21,553 nucleotides of DNA from an uncultured Lachnospiraceae bacterium (GTDB lineage Bacteria; Bacillota; Clostridia; Lachnospirales; Lachnospiraceae): contig CAMNQN010000023.1 in NCBI GenBank assembly GCA_946549155.1, positions 1 to 21,553 on the forward strand, in the 5' to 3' direction. Positions 14,386 through 21,553 of the stretch are shown piece after piece; position 1 is the first letter of the stretch; every line of letters begins with the position of its first letter. The notes beneath the pieces were generated by a model, which ran no database searches, was not told where the DNA came from, and saw nothing but the letters and a program-made list of their open reading frames with translations. Made by a program: the position numbers and the translations under genes.

Positions 14386-16035
14386 ATGGAAAAACAAAAG
14401 ATTTTAATTGTTGATGATTCAGAAATGAATCGTGCTCTTTTAGCGGATATTTTGGAGGAGCAATACGATGTCACAGAAGCGGAAAACGGGGTTCAGGCCG
14501 TTGAAATTCTTGCCGGGAATGAAAACGACTTCTGGTTTGTGCTTCTGGATATTATGATGCCGGGAATGGACGGCTTTGATGTGTTGAATTACATCAACAA
14601 ACATTACTGGAACGACAGAGTCGTTGTCATGATGATTTCCTCGGATGATTCGCCGGAGAATATAAACCGTGCGTACAGCCTGGGCGCCTTTGACTATATC
14701 GGCCGCCCCTTTGATCCGATGATCGTCCGCAAGCGTATTGCAAACACCCTGTTTTTATATGCGCGCCAGCATGATCTGGAAAGGGCTGTGAAAGAACAAT
14801 TTTATGAACAGCAGAAAAACAATGATTTGATGATCTCCATTTTGTCTCATATTGTGGAATTCCGTAACGGAGAGAGCGGCATGCATATACAGCATGTCAA
14901 AAAAATCACAGAGCTTTTACTGAAACAGCTGGTTCAGCTTACGGACAGATATTCTTTTTCTGAGGCAGACATTGCATTAATCAGTGTGGCTTCGGCGCTG
15001 CACGATATCGGGAAGATTTCCATACCGGAGGAAATCCTGAATAAGCCGGGAAAACTGACCCCGGAGGAGTTTGAAGTGATGAAAACCCACTCGGACATCG
15101 GTTCAAAGATGCTCTCAGATCTTCCGGTGGAGCAGTTCAATTCATCTCTTGTGAAAGTAGCCTATGAAATATGCCGATGGCACCATGAAAGATATGACGG
15201 CGGGGGGTATCCGGACGGATTAAAAGGAAAAGAGATTCCGATTGCCGCCCAGGTGGTTGCGCTGGCTGACGTATATGACGCATTGACAAGTGAGCGGTGC
15301 TATAAAAAGGCATTTTCCCACAAGGAAGCGTTACATATGATTTTAAATGGGAAATGCGGAGCATTTAACCCCGTTCTTTTACAGTGTCTCGATGAAATTT
15401 CAGATAAACTAAAAAGACTGTACGAGAATACCGACTGGGTACTGGAGACAGAAACAGTCCCATACAGGAAAGATACAACGGAGGATGACGGACCGCCTTA
15501 TGGGAAAGACCAGGATATGTCAGGCCGGCCAGGATATATGCGATTGTTATACGTTGATTCATTGACAGGGGCATATAATCACCGCTATTATAAAGAGTAT
15601 ATTCAAAATATCACCGATATCGAAGCGGTCGTATTAATGGACATAGAGAATCTGAAACAGATAAATGACGATTTTGGGCAGGATGCCGGTGATCTTGTGT
15701 TACAGCATACGGTGCAGACACTGCTGCCCCTGATACAAAGAAACGATATTTTGATTCGCTATGGCGGCGACGAATTTCTGATTGTATTTAAACGGATGAC
15801 AAAACATACATTTGGGGCAAGAATGGAGGAAATCCGGCAGAGCCTTGACACATTGACGGTGGACGGAGATCCCCGGCTTCATATTGCGGTAAACATAGGC
15901 GGAGTCTATGGCACAGGAAAACCGGAAGAACTTTTTCATATAGCAGATAGTATGCTGAAGCGGTCAAAATACACCAAAAAGCAGGTAACCATTTGTTTTC
16001 TTGATGAGAGCGGGGACAGTGCAGATAAAATCTGA
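14386..16035 (+). CDS. Response regulator with HD-GYP phosphodiesterase and GGDEF domains
   Basis: A 549-residue cytosolic protein. The receiver domain (1-120) has Asp10, Asp11, phospho-acceptor Asp55 and Ser85, but the usual Lys before Pro is Arg107 (GRPFD). The HD-GYP domain (about 145-350) is complete: His205-Asp206 in HDIGK, His234, His265-His266, GYP at 273-275 and Asp294, so it should hydrolyse c-di-GMP to pGpG/GMP. The C-terminal GGDEF domain (about 385-535) has an intact GGDEF motif at 460-464. Its inhibitory site reads QRND instead of RxxD, so feedback inhibition may be lost. One polypeptide therefore carries both opposing activities behind a phosphorylation switch. ATG follows AGGAAG. 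The kinase that phosphorylates it is probably encoded by the next gene. Confidence 0.88.
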   Translation: MEKQKILIVDDSEMNRALLADILEEQYDVTEAENGVQAVEILAGNENDFWFVLLDIMMPGMDGFDVLNYINKHYWNDRVVVMMISSDDSPENINRAYSLGAFDYIGRPFDPMIVRKRIANTLFLYARQHDLERAVKEQFYEQQKNNDLMISILSHIVEFRNGESGMHIQHVKKITELLLKQLVQLTDRYSFSEADIALISVASALHDIGKISIPEEILNKPGKLTPEEFEVMKTHSDIGSKMLSDLPVEQFNSSLVKVAYEICRWHHERYDGGGYPDGLKGKEIPIAAQVVALADVYDALTSERCYKKAFSHKEALHMILNGKCGAFNPVLLQCLDEISDKLKRLYENTDWVLETETVPYRKDTTEDDGPPYGKDQDMSGRPGYMRLLYVDSLTGAYNHRYYKEYIQNITDIEAVVLMDIENLKQINDDFGQDAGDLVLQHTVQTLLPLIQRNDILIRYGGDEFLIVFKRMTKHTFGARMEEIRQSLDTLTVDGDPRLHIAVNIGGVYGTGKPEELFHIADSMLKRSKYTKKQVTICFLDESGDSADKI

Positions 16036-16111
16036 GAAAATGCAGCTTCCTGTTTCTTGATGTACGGAAAATTTGTCAAAATCTTATATATGCGCTATGG
16101 AGGGAAAGACA

Positions 16112-18679
16112 ATGGGACACAGTAAGAAAAAGAACGCCATAACACGGTTTTTAATATGCAGTTTTTCCGGAATCATAATCTTCAGCATTCTGTCTTTCAG
16201 CTGGTTGGGGATATATATGACCCGTAAGAGTCATGAAGCCTTCCATCAGATAGGAAATATCTATATGTCCGGAATGAGTGAGCAAATATCCAGGCATTTT
16301 GAATCGGTTATTAAACTGCGCTTTGATCAGGTGAGCGGCCTGGTTTCTGTGGTCCAGTCGGATGATCGTGATAAAGAGGAGATTGATGCGGAGCTGGTTT
16401 ACAGGGCAAATGTCAGGGATTTTGATTACTTAGCGCTTTGTTCCACCGAGGGCGTCTTTGAGACCCTTTACGGACAGCCAATACAGCCTCAGAATCCGGA
16501 GCCCTTTGTAGAAGCGCTGGTTCAGGGAGAGCAAAGAGTTGCCATCGGCGTTGATTCTGCCGGGAATGAGGTGGTGCTGTTCGGCGTTGACGCGGATTAC
16601 CCTATGCAAAACGGTGAGAAAAGTACCGGACTGATAGCGGCAATTCCGCTGGAGTACATCACCGATTTCCTCTCTTTAGAAAGAGAAGACCAGATGATGT
16701 CCTTTTGCATCGTTAGAAATGACGGCAGCTTTGTCATAAACAATTCCAGCATCGGGCTTGAAGATTCTGAGAAAAAAATGCCGGAGCTGCTTGACTGGTA
16801 TGGAGCGGATTCCAGCTCGGTATATTCTGCTGAAGCGTTTTTTAATGCCCTGAAGAATCGCCGGACGTATGCCTCCATCATTGAACTGGGAGGTGAGGAA
16901 CAAAAGCTTCAAAGCATCCCCCTGGCAAATTCTGAGTGGAATCTGATAGCGATCATGCCTTACAATGAATTAAATGATGTTTTGTCTACCTTAAACGTCC
17001 AGCGTACAAGATTTACAGTGCTGTCCTGCCTGTTTGTCTTGATCCTTATGGTGCTGATTTTTATCGGATATTTCCATATGACCAATTCACAGATGGAGGA
17101 GCTGGAAAAGTCCCGTCAGGAGGCGGCAGAGGCAAACAAAGCAAAGAGTGAATTTCTGGCCAATATGAGCCATGATATCCGGACGCCCATGAATGCGATT
17201 GTGGGTATGACGGCCATCGCGACAGCCCATATTGATGATCTGGAACAGGTAAAGGGGTGTCTTCGGAAAATTGCACTGTCAAGCAAACAGCTGCTGGGGC
17301 TGATCAATGATGTTTTGGATATGTCTAAAATTGAAAGCGGCAAAATGACTCTGGCGATGGAGAATACTTCCTTAAAAGATTTGTTTGACGGAATCGTCAG
17401 TATTATGCAGCCGCAGATCCACACAAAAAAACAAAGCTTTGAGGTACATGTGACGGATGTCGCAACAGAGAATGTATGGTGTGATGGAGTCCGTCTGAAT
17501 CAGGTTTTACTGAATCTTTTATCCAATGCAACAAAGTATACTCCCGAAGGAGGCACGATACAGTTAGCTCTTTTTGAAGAAGAATCTCCCAAAGGAGAAA
17601 ATTATACCAGAATACATATAACGGTAAAGGACAATGGCATCGGCATGACGCCGGAATTTTTAGAAAAAATATACGAATCCTACAGCCGTGCTGACGGCGC
17701 CAGAATCCAGAAAATCGAGGGCACCGGACTGGGCATGACGATTACAAAGTACATTGTAGATGCAATGGAAGGAACGATCGATGTCCAAAGCGAGATTGAG
17801 AAAGGAACGGAATTTTACCTTACCTTTGATCTGGAAAAGGCTCCTGCCGTGGAAGTGGATATGGTTCTCCCCTCCTGGAATATGCTGGTGGTGGATGATG
17901 ACGAATTTTTGTGTAAATCCACAATAGATATGCTAAAAACATTCGGAATAAATGCGGAATGGACACTGACCGGGGAACAGGCGATAGAACTGGCAATCGG
18001 GCATCATAAAAGAGGGGATGCCTATCAGATTATTCTGCTGGACTGGAAGCTGCCCGGCATGAACGGGATTCAGGTCGCAAGAGAACTTCGCGGCCATTTA
18101 GGGGATGATGTTCCGATTCTGCTGATCTCAGCTTATGACTGGAGTGAATTTGAGACAGAAGCGCGGGAAGCTGGAATTAATGGTTTTATTCCCAAACCAC
18201 TATTTAAAACCACTTTGTTTTATAATCTGCGTCAATATATGGGTATCGAAGATACTGACAATCAGGAGCAGGAAAGAATGGAGGAGTTATCCGGGCGCCG
18301 TATTTTGCTTGCGGAGGATAATGAACTGAACTGGGAGGTGGCAAGTGAATTGCTGTCAGACCTGGGGCTGGAGCTGGAGTGGGCGGAGGATGGCCGGGTA
18401 TGCCTTGAAAAATTTGAAAAATCACCGGCCGGATATTATGATTTAATTCTCATGGACATTCGCATGCCGTATATGACAGGATATGAAGCTACGCAGGCAA
18501 TCCGCAAGTCGGATCATCCGGATGCGTCATCCATTCCCATCATTGCCATGAGTGCGGATGCTTTCCCTGAGGATATCCAGCATTGTCTGGACTGCGGTAT
18601 GAACGCCCATGCAGCGAAACCCATTGACGTTATGGAAATCACAAAACTGCTGGAAAGATATTTAATAGATGAGCAGTAG
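16112..18679 (+). CDS. Membrane hybrid histidine kinase with two receiver domains
   Basis: An 855-residue inner-membrane sensor kinase. TM1 is at about 11-35, followed by an outside sensor of about 265 residues (dCache-like by size and position, inferred), and TM2 at about 301-322. HisKA has the phospho-acceptor His354 in ANMSHDIRTPMNAI. The ATPase shows the N box LLSNATKYTPEGG, then DNGIGM and GTGLGMT. Receiver 1 has Asp644 (LLDWKLPG) and a KPL lysine; receiver 2 has Asp782 (LMDIRMPY) and an AKP lysine. No HPt domain follows, so onward transfer needs a separate partner or the kinase acts by itself. ATG 16112 is preceded by GGAGGG at proper distance; the in-frame TTG 16073 and ATG 16097 are not. 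Its stop is 13 nt before the T-box promoter. Confidence 0.88.
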   Translation: MGHSKKKNAITRFLICSFSGIIIFSILSFSWLGIYMTRKSHEAFHQIGNIYMSGMSEQISRHFESVIKLRFDQVSGLVSVVQSDDRDKEEIDAELVYRANVRDFDYLALCSTEGVFETLYGQPIQPQNPEPFVEALVQGEQRVAIGVDSAGNEVVLFGVDADYPMQNGEKSTGLIAAIPLEYITDFLSLEREDQMMSFCIVRNDGSFVINNSSIGLEDSEKKMPELLDWYGADSSSVYSAEAFFNALKNRRTYASIIELGGEEQKLQSIPLANSEWNLIAIMPYNELNDVLSTLNVQRTRFTVLSCLFVLILMVLIFIGYFHMTNSQMEELEKSRQEAAEANKAKSEFLANMSHDIRTPMNAIVGMTAIATAHIDDLEQVKGCLRKIALSSKQLLGLINDVLDMSKIESGKMTLAMENTSLKDLFDGIVSIMQPQIHTKKQSFEVHVTDVATENVWCDGVRLNQVLLNLLSNATKYTPEGGTIQLALFEEESPKGENYTRIHITVKDNGIGMTPEFLEKIYESYSRADGARIQKIEGTGLGMTITKYIVDAMEGTIDVQSEIEKGTEFYLTFDLEKAPAVEVDMVLPSWNMLVVDDDEFLCKSTIDMLKTFGINAEWTLTGEQAIELAIGHHKRGDAYQIILLDWKLPGMNGIQVARELRGHLGDDVPILLISAYDWSEFETEAREAGINGFIPKPLFKTTLFYNLRQYMGIEDTDNQEQERMEELSGRRILLAEDNELNWEVASELLSDLGLELEWAEDGRVCLEKFEKSPAGYYDLILMDIRMPYMTGYEATQAIRKSDHPDASSIPIIAMSADAFPEDIQHCLDCGMNAHAAKPIDVMEITKLLERYLIDEQ

Positions 18680-18721
18680 GAAAAAATTTTCCTTGACGAG
18701 GCAAAAAACTAAAGATATAAT
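18678..18721 (+). promoter_or_regulatory. Promoter of the T-box/TRAP operon with overlapping inverted repeat
   Basis: TTGACG (18693-18698), a 17-base spacer and a perfect TATAAT (18716-18721) give a strong sigma-A promoter. AGGAAAA (18678-18684) and TTTTCCT (18687-18693) form an inverted repeat touching the -35. This could be an operator or a weak end signal for the kinase gene. Confidence 0.8.
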
Positions 18722-18727
18722 GGTACA

Positions 18728-19068
18728 AGATGGCAAAACGCAAAAATTTTAGTGTGGGCATATTCAAGGATGGGAAGAGTAGATAAAGAGAGGGCCTTCA
18801 GAGATCTGCCGGATGGTGCGAGGCAGAGGGCGGCTTTATTGAAAATCACCCCGGAGAAGCAGGTATGAGCCGCCCGATGGGCAGGTGGATTCGGAAAGAA
18901 ATCCAGGCAGGCCTTCGGGCAGGGTAGTATCTGACGGACTGATTTCACGTTATAGGGATCAAAGGTGCCGTATCGCTGTGTGGATGCAGGGATACGGAAA
19001 CAGGGTGGTACCGCGGATCGTATTGTTTCGTCCCAGACAGAGGGATGTGGATACGATCCTTTCTTTTT
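18728..19068 (+). promoter_or_regulatory. T-box riboswitch, probable isoleucine specifier (ATC)
   Basis: This is a tRNA-sensing leader. Stem I has helix ATAAAG/CTTTAT (18783-18788 with 18834-18839) above the specifier loop. The distal helix TCTGCC/GGCAGA closes the conserved GGATGGTGCGA loop. On the 3' side the loop reads GAAAATCACC; ATC (18845-18847) followed by A is the best specifier, meaning isoleucine. Stem III is CCGTATC/GATACGG (18968-18974 with 18991-18997). The T-box sequence AGGGTGGTACCGCG (19002-19015) is canonical. Its TGGT bulge would pair with CCA and an A73 discriminator, which fits tRNA-Ile and argues against the alternative AAT (Asn, G73). Uncharged tRNA should stabilise the antiterminator and switch on the transporter genes. 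The 455-nt gap after the kinase gene is almost fully occupied by this element. Confidence 0.93.
19015..19068 (+). terminator. Regulated terminator of the T-box leader
   Basis: GGATCGTAT (19015-19023) and ATACGATCC (19051-19059) form a perfect 9-bp stem. Inside it TCCC pairs with GGGA, and TTTCTTTTT (19060-19068) follows. The 5' side overlaps the antiterminator, giving mutually exclusive folds. Confidence 0.92.
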
Positions 19069-19132
19069 GCCCATTTGGATTGCCGGAGGCGGCAGGAGGC
19101 CTTCCGCCGCAATACTATGAGGAGGGAAAATT

Positions 19133-19624
19133 ATGAAAGTTTATAAGAAATTTATGGACATCGTGACGGCGATCGAAAATATTGTTCTGATTTTGTCCCT
19201 GGTGCTTGTGACGGCGCTGACTTTCGGAAACGTGGTGGCAAGAAAGATTTTTCATCATTCCTGGGGATTTACGGAGGAGATCGTTATCGCGGTGTTTGTC
19301 CTGATTTCTCTGCTGGCGGCGGGAGTGGCTGCCCGGACGGAGGGGCTGGTGAATCTGGCGCTGCTTCCGGATAACGTAGGAATCAGGGGGAAAAAGATAC
19401 TGAAGGTGATTTCCACCATCATTTGTACTGCCTATTCTTTCATCCTGGCCTGGCAGGGCTGGGGGAGAATGCAGGTGGAGAGCATGCTCAGTCCGATTTT
19501 ACATATCCCCAAGACGGTTTTCTGGAGCTTTGTGGTGATCGGGGGAATTTCGCTGGCGCTGCATTTTGTTGAGAACTGTATTGATTTCTGTATGCAGGAT
19601 TTTACGGAAGAGGAGGGGGAATAA
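19133..19624 (+). CDS. TRAP transporter small membrane subunit (DctQ family)
   Basis: A 163-residue membrane protein with four predicted spans (about 13-35, 48-68, 86-108 and 124-147), the standard DctQ layout. The central motif SWGFTEEIVIAVFVLISLLAAGVAAR matches the family's conserved W-x-x-E-E region. It pairs with the large subunit to form the membrane part of a sodium-driven tripartite carboxylate transporter. ATG follows AGGAGGG (19120-19126). It is the first gene behind the T-box terminator, and the large-subunit gene starts 3 nt after its stop. The substrate cannot be read from this subunit. Confidence 0.92.
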   Translation: MKVYKKFMDIVTAIENIVLILSLVLVTALTFGNVVARKIFHHSWGFTEEIVIAVFVLISLLAAGVAARTEGLVNLALLPDNVGIRGKKILKVISTIICTAYSFILAWQGWGRMQVESMLSPILHIPKTVFWSFVVIGGISLALHFVENCIDFCMQDFTEEEGE

Positions 19625-19627
19625 AGC

Positions 19628-20968
19628 ATGATTACCGCTATTTTATTTCTGTCTTTTTTTGTGATGCTGATTCTGGGGCTGCCGATTGCTATCTGCCTGG
19701 GTATGAGCTCTGTGCTTACGATTCTTTATGCAACCACCTTTGTGCAGAAATTCAGTATGCTGAATTTGAGCATTATTGCCACAAACACCTATACCGGCAT
19801 TTCTAAATTTCTGCTGCTGGCGATTCCGTTTTTTGTGCTGTCAGGTAATATTATGGCGAAGGCAGGTATTTCCAAACGCCTGGTGAAATTTATCGATGAC
19901 TGTGTGGGGCACAGGAAGGGCGGCATGGCCATTGTGTGCGTTATCGTGGCCTGCTTTTTCGGGGCGATTTCCGGTTCCGGCCCTGCCACGGTGGCGGCGC
20001 TGGGGGCAGTGCTGATCCCGGCCATGATTGCGTCCGGCTTCAGTCCTGCTTTTTCAGAGGCGCTGATGGCTACCTCCAGTTCCATCGCCATCGTGATTCC
20101 ACCCTCCATTGCCTTTGTGGTGTATGCTTCCATCGCCAACTGCAATGTGGGAGAGATGTTTATGGCGGGTATTATCCCCGGCATTATGATGGGTGTGGCC
20201 CTGGCGATTGTGGTATTGATTGAGGCGAAAAAGAAAAATATAGAACCGGCCCACGAGAGACGCAGCGCCAAGGAGCGCTGGGACAGCTTTAAGGACGCAT
20301 TCTGGGGCCTGCTGATGCCGGTGATTATCTTGGGAGGCATCTATGGGGGCATATTTACCCCCACTGAGGCGGCGGCGGTATCCGTTGTGTACGGTCTGGT
20401 GGTAGGGCTCTTTATTTACCGTGAGGTTACGCTTCGGGATTTACTGGATATTTTTGTTGATTCCTGCAAAACCACCGGAGGGATTATGCTGATTATCGCC
20501 ACGGCATCCCTGTTTTCCTACTGCTGTACGCTGTTTGGAATATCCCAGGCGGCACAGGCGCTTTTAAGCAGCGTGGCGGGAAATCAGTTTATGTTCCTTG
20601 TGATTGTAAATGTCATATTTCTCATTGCGGGATGCTTTATAGATGCTAATTCGGCTATGTACATTTTTATCCCCATCATGCTTCCCGTGGCCAACGCGCT
20701 GGGATATAATACCATCGCTTTTGGTATCGTAGCCACTGTAAACCTCGCCATCGGCCAGGTGACACCGCCGGTAGGTGTGAATCTGTTTGTGGCCATCGGC
20801 CTGAAAATCAGGGATGCTGCGGCTTCTGCGAAGAACGGGAAGGAGATGTACCATAAGGTGACGCTGCCCATGATTTCCAGAGCGGTTCTCCCCATGATCG
20901 CGGCCTGCTTGGTGGTATTGCTGCTGGTGACCTATATTCCGCAGATCAGCCTGCTGCTGTGTAAGTAA
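19628..20968 (+). CDS. TRAP transporter large permease subunit (DctM family)
   Basis: A 446-residue, very hydrophobic protein with about 12 predicted spans, slightly longer than typical DctM. Family motifs are present: LGLPIAICLGMSS near the N-terminus, FFVLSGNIMAKAGIS, FFGAISGSGPATVAALG, FTPTEAAAVSVVYG and the C-terminal GQVTPPVGVNLFV. It belongs to the ion transporter superfamily and carries substrate with sodium by an elevator mechanism (family knowledge). The ribosome site GGAGGGGG lies in the tail of the small-subunit gene, so the two are translationally linked. The 206-nt gap to the binding-protein gene contains no convincing terminator. Confidence 0.95.
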   Translation: MITAILFLSFFVMLILGLPIAICLGMSSVLTILYATTFVQKFSMLNLSIIATNTYTGISKFLLLAIPFFVLSGNIMAKAGISKRLVKFIDDCVGHRKGGMAIVCVIVACFFGAISGSGPATVAALGAVLIPAMIASGFSPAFSEALMATSSSIAIVIPPSIAFVVYASIANCNVGEMFMAGIIPGIMMGVALAIVVLIEAKKKNIEPAHERRSAKERWDSFKDAFWGLLMPVIILGGIYGGIFTPTEAAAVSVVYGLVVGLFIYREVTLRDLLDIFVDSCKTTGGIMLIIATASLFSYCCTLFGISQAAQALLSSVAGNQFMFLVIVNVIFLIAGCFIDANSAMYIFIPIMLPVANALGYNTIAFGIVATVNLAIGQVTPPVGVNLFVAIGLKIRDAAASAKNGKEMYHKVTLPMISRAVLPMIAACLVVLLLVTYIPQISLLLCK

Positions 20969-21174
20969 GAATACGATCCGCGTTGTTTTTTGGCTCAGCC
21001 GCAGGAGGAAGGGCAGCCTTCCAATACCGGATTTTTTGCGGATATTCCGTAAGATGGGCTGCGGCGGCCATGAACATATAGGGAAACGCTGATTAAAGCG
21101 CTTCCATAGAAATGCCGGGAGGTACCCGGTGTTTACAAAACAATTATTTTAAGGATACGAGGAGGAAAAGATTT

Positions 21175-21553
21175 ATGAAGAAACAGATTGCATTGCTTCT
21201 GACCGTTTCTATGGCGGCTTCAATGGTTGTTCCGGTGATGGCGGGAGAACTGAGTTATGCGGATTATGAGGCATCTGACCGGTTTGTGGCCGGGGAGGAA
21301 GCGGCGGAGTATACCGGTTCCGATGAATGGCCGGAGGTAACCTGGAACTTTGACTGTTCCACCGGCGAGACCTCGACCTGGGCTCAGGCCGGCTACTATT
21401 TCAATGCTCTGATGCAGGAGTCCACCGGAGGAAAGGTGAAGATCGAAGTGTATCCCGGTGAGCAGCTTACCAACGGGGACCAGGTGGCAGGCATTCAGGC
21501 TCTGATGGATGGAAATACCCTTCAGGTGTCTTTGCATTCTAACCTGATCTATG
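21175..21553 (+). CDS. TRAP transporter substrate-binding protein (DctP family), partial
   Basis: An open frame from ATG 21175, after GAGGAGG, runs off the window end; 126 residues are visible. A signal peptide ends near VPVMA-G at about residue 23. There is no lipobox Cys, so lipid anchoring is not predicted from this sequence, which is unusual for a Gram-positive binding protein. An acidic linker of about 30 residues follows. The DctP fold then begins: VTWNFDCSTGETSTWAQAG, then FNALMQESTGGKVKIEVYPG, then LTNGDQVAGIQALMDGN. The substrate-contacting Arg of this family lies further on and is not in the window. Together with the Q and M subunits it completes the transporter. Confidence 0.92.
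   Translation, partial: MKKQIALLLTVSMAASMVVPVMAGELSYADYEASDRFVAGEEAAEYTGSDEWPEVTWNFDCSTGETSTWAQAGYYFNALMQESTGGKVKIEVYPGEQLTNGDQVAGIQALMDGNTLQVSLHSNLIY

Noticed and set aside
16073..16111. Longer start of the hybrid kinase at TTG 16073 or ATG 16097
   Set aside because: GGAGGG at 16099-16104 is placed for ATG 16112 and lies inside the longer version.
18885..19136. 83-residue plus-strand frame between the kinase and dctQ
   Set aside because: It lies inside the T-box leader, across Stem III and the terminator, so the sequence is explained by RNA structure.

Overview
The window looks like a chromosomal segment of a Gram-positive, moderate-GC anaerobe of the class Clostridia, most probably a gut-type Lachnospiraceae. 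The reasons are strong AGGAGG ribosome binding sites, the gene order tig-clpP-clpX-lon-engB, a T-box leader, TTGACA/TATAAT promoters, choline-binding-like wall repeats and large PAS/GGDEF/HD-GYP proteins. The species cannot be fixed from this sequence alone. Almost all genes are on the + strand; the exception is one small XRE regulator.

Region 1 (1-2686): an imperfect intergenic repeat and a sigma-A promoter lead into a secreted wall-repeat/SGNH-hydrolase protein that ends at a good terminator. A convergent XRE repressor follows. A regulator-like intergenic region with 11-bp phased direct repeats and a perfect 22-bp palindrome separates it from a DJ-1/PfpI family gene.

Region 2 (2687-11817): the protein quality-control block, with trigger factor, ClpP, ClpX, Lon and the ribosome-assembly GTPase EngB. 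A seven-TM LTA-synthase-like phosphoglycerol transferase overlaps engB by 4 nt. Hairpins precede clpP and clpX.

Region 3 (11818-18679): a leader of about 420 nt holding a second copy of the region 1 repeat, a TTGACA-N18-TATACT promoter, a (GACA)8 microsatellite at the predicted transcription start, a terminator-like hairpin built partly from that microsatellite, and a second hairpin. Three signalling genes follow: a PAS-GGDEF diguanylate cyclase, a REC-HD-GYP-GGDEF protein carrying both c-di-GMP making and breaking domains, and a membrane hybrid histidine kinase with two receiver domains. They look like one c-di-GMP signalling unit.

Region 4 (18680-21553): a strong promoter drives a complete T-box riboswitch with Stem I, a probable ATC (Ile) specifier, Stem III, the T-box sequence and a terminator. 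It is followed by a TRAP transporter operon (dctQ-like, dctM-like, and a dctP-like gene cut by the window edge). A tRNA-sensing leader on a TRAP carboxylate transporter is the most interesting feature here. It suggests uptake of isoleucine, its 2-oxo acid or a precursor when charged tRNA-Ile runs short.
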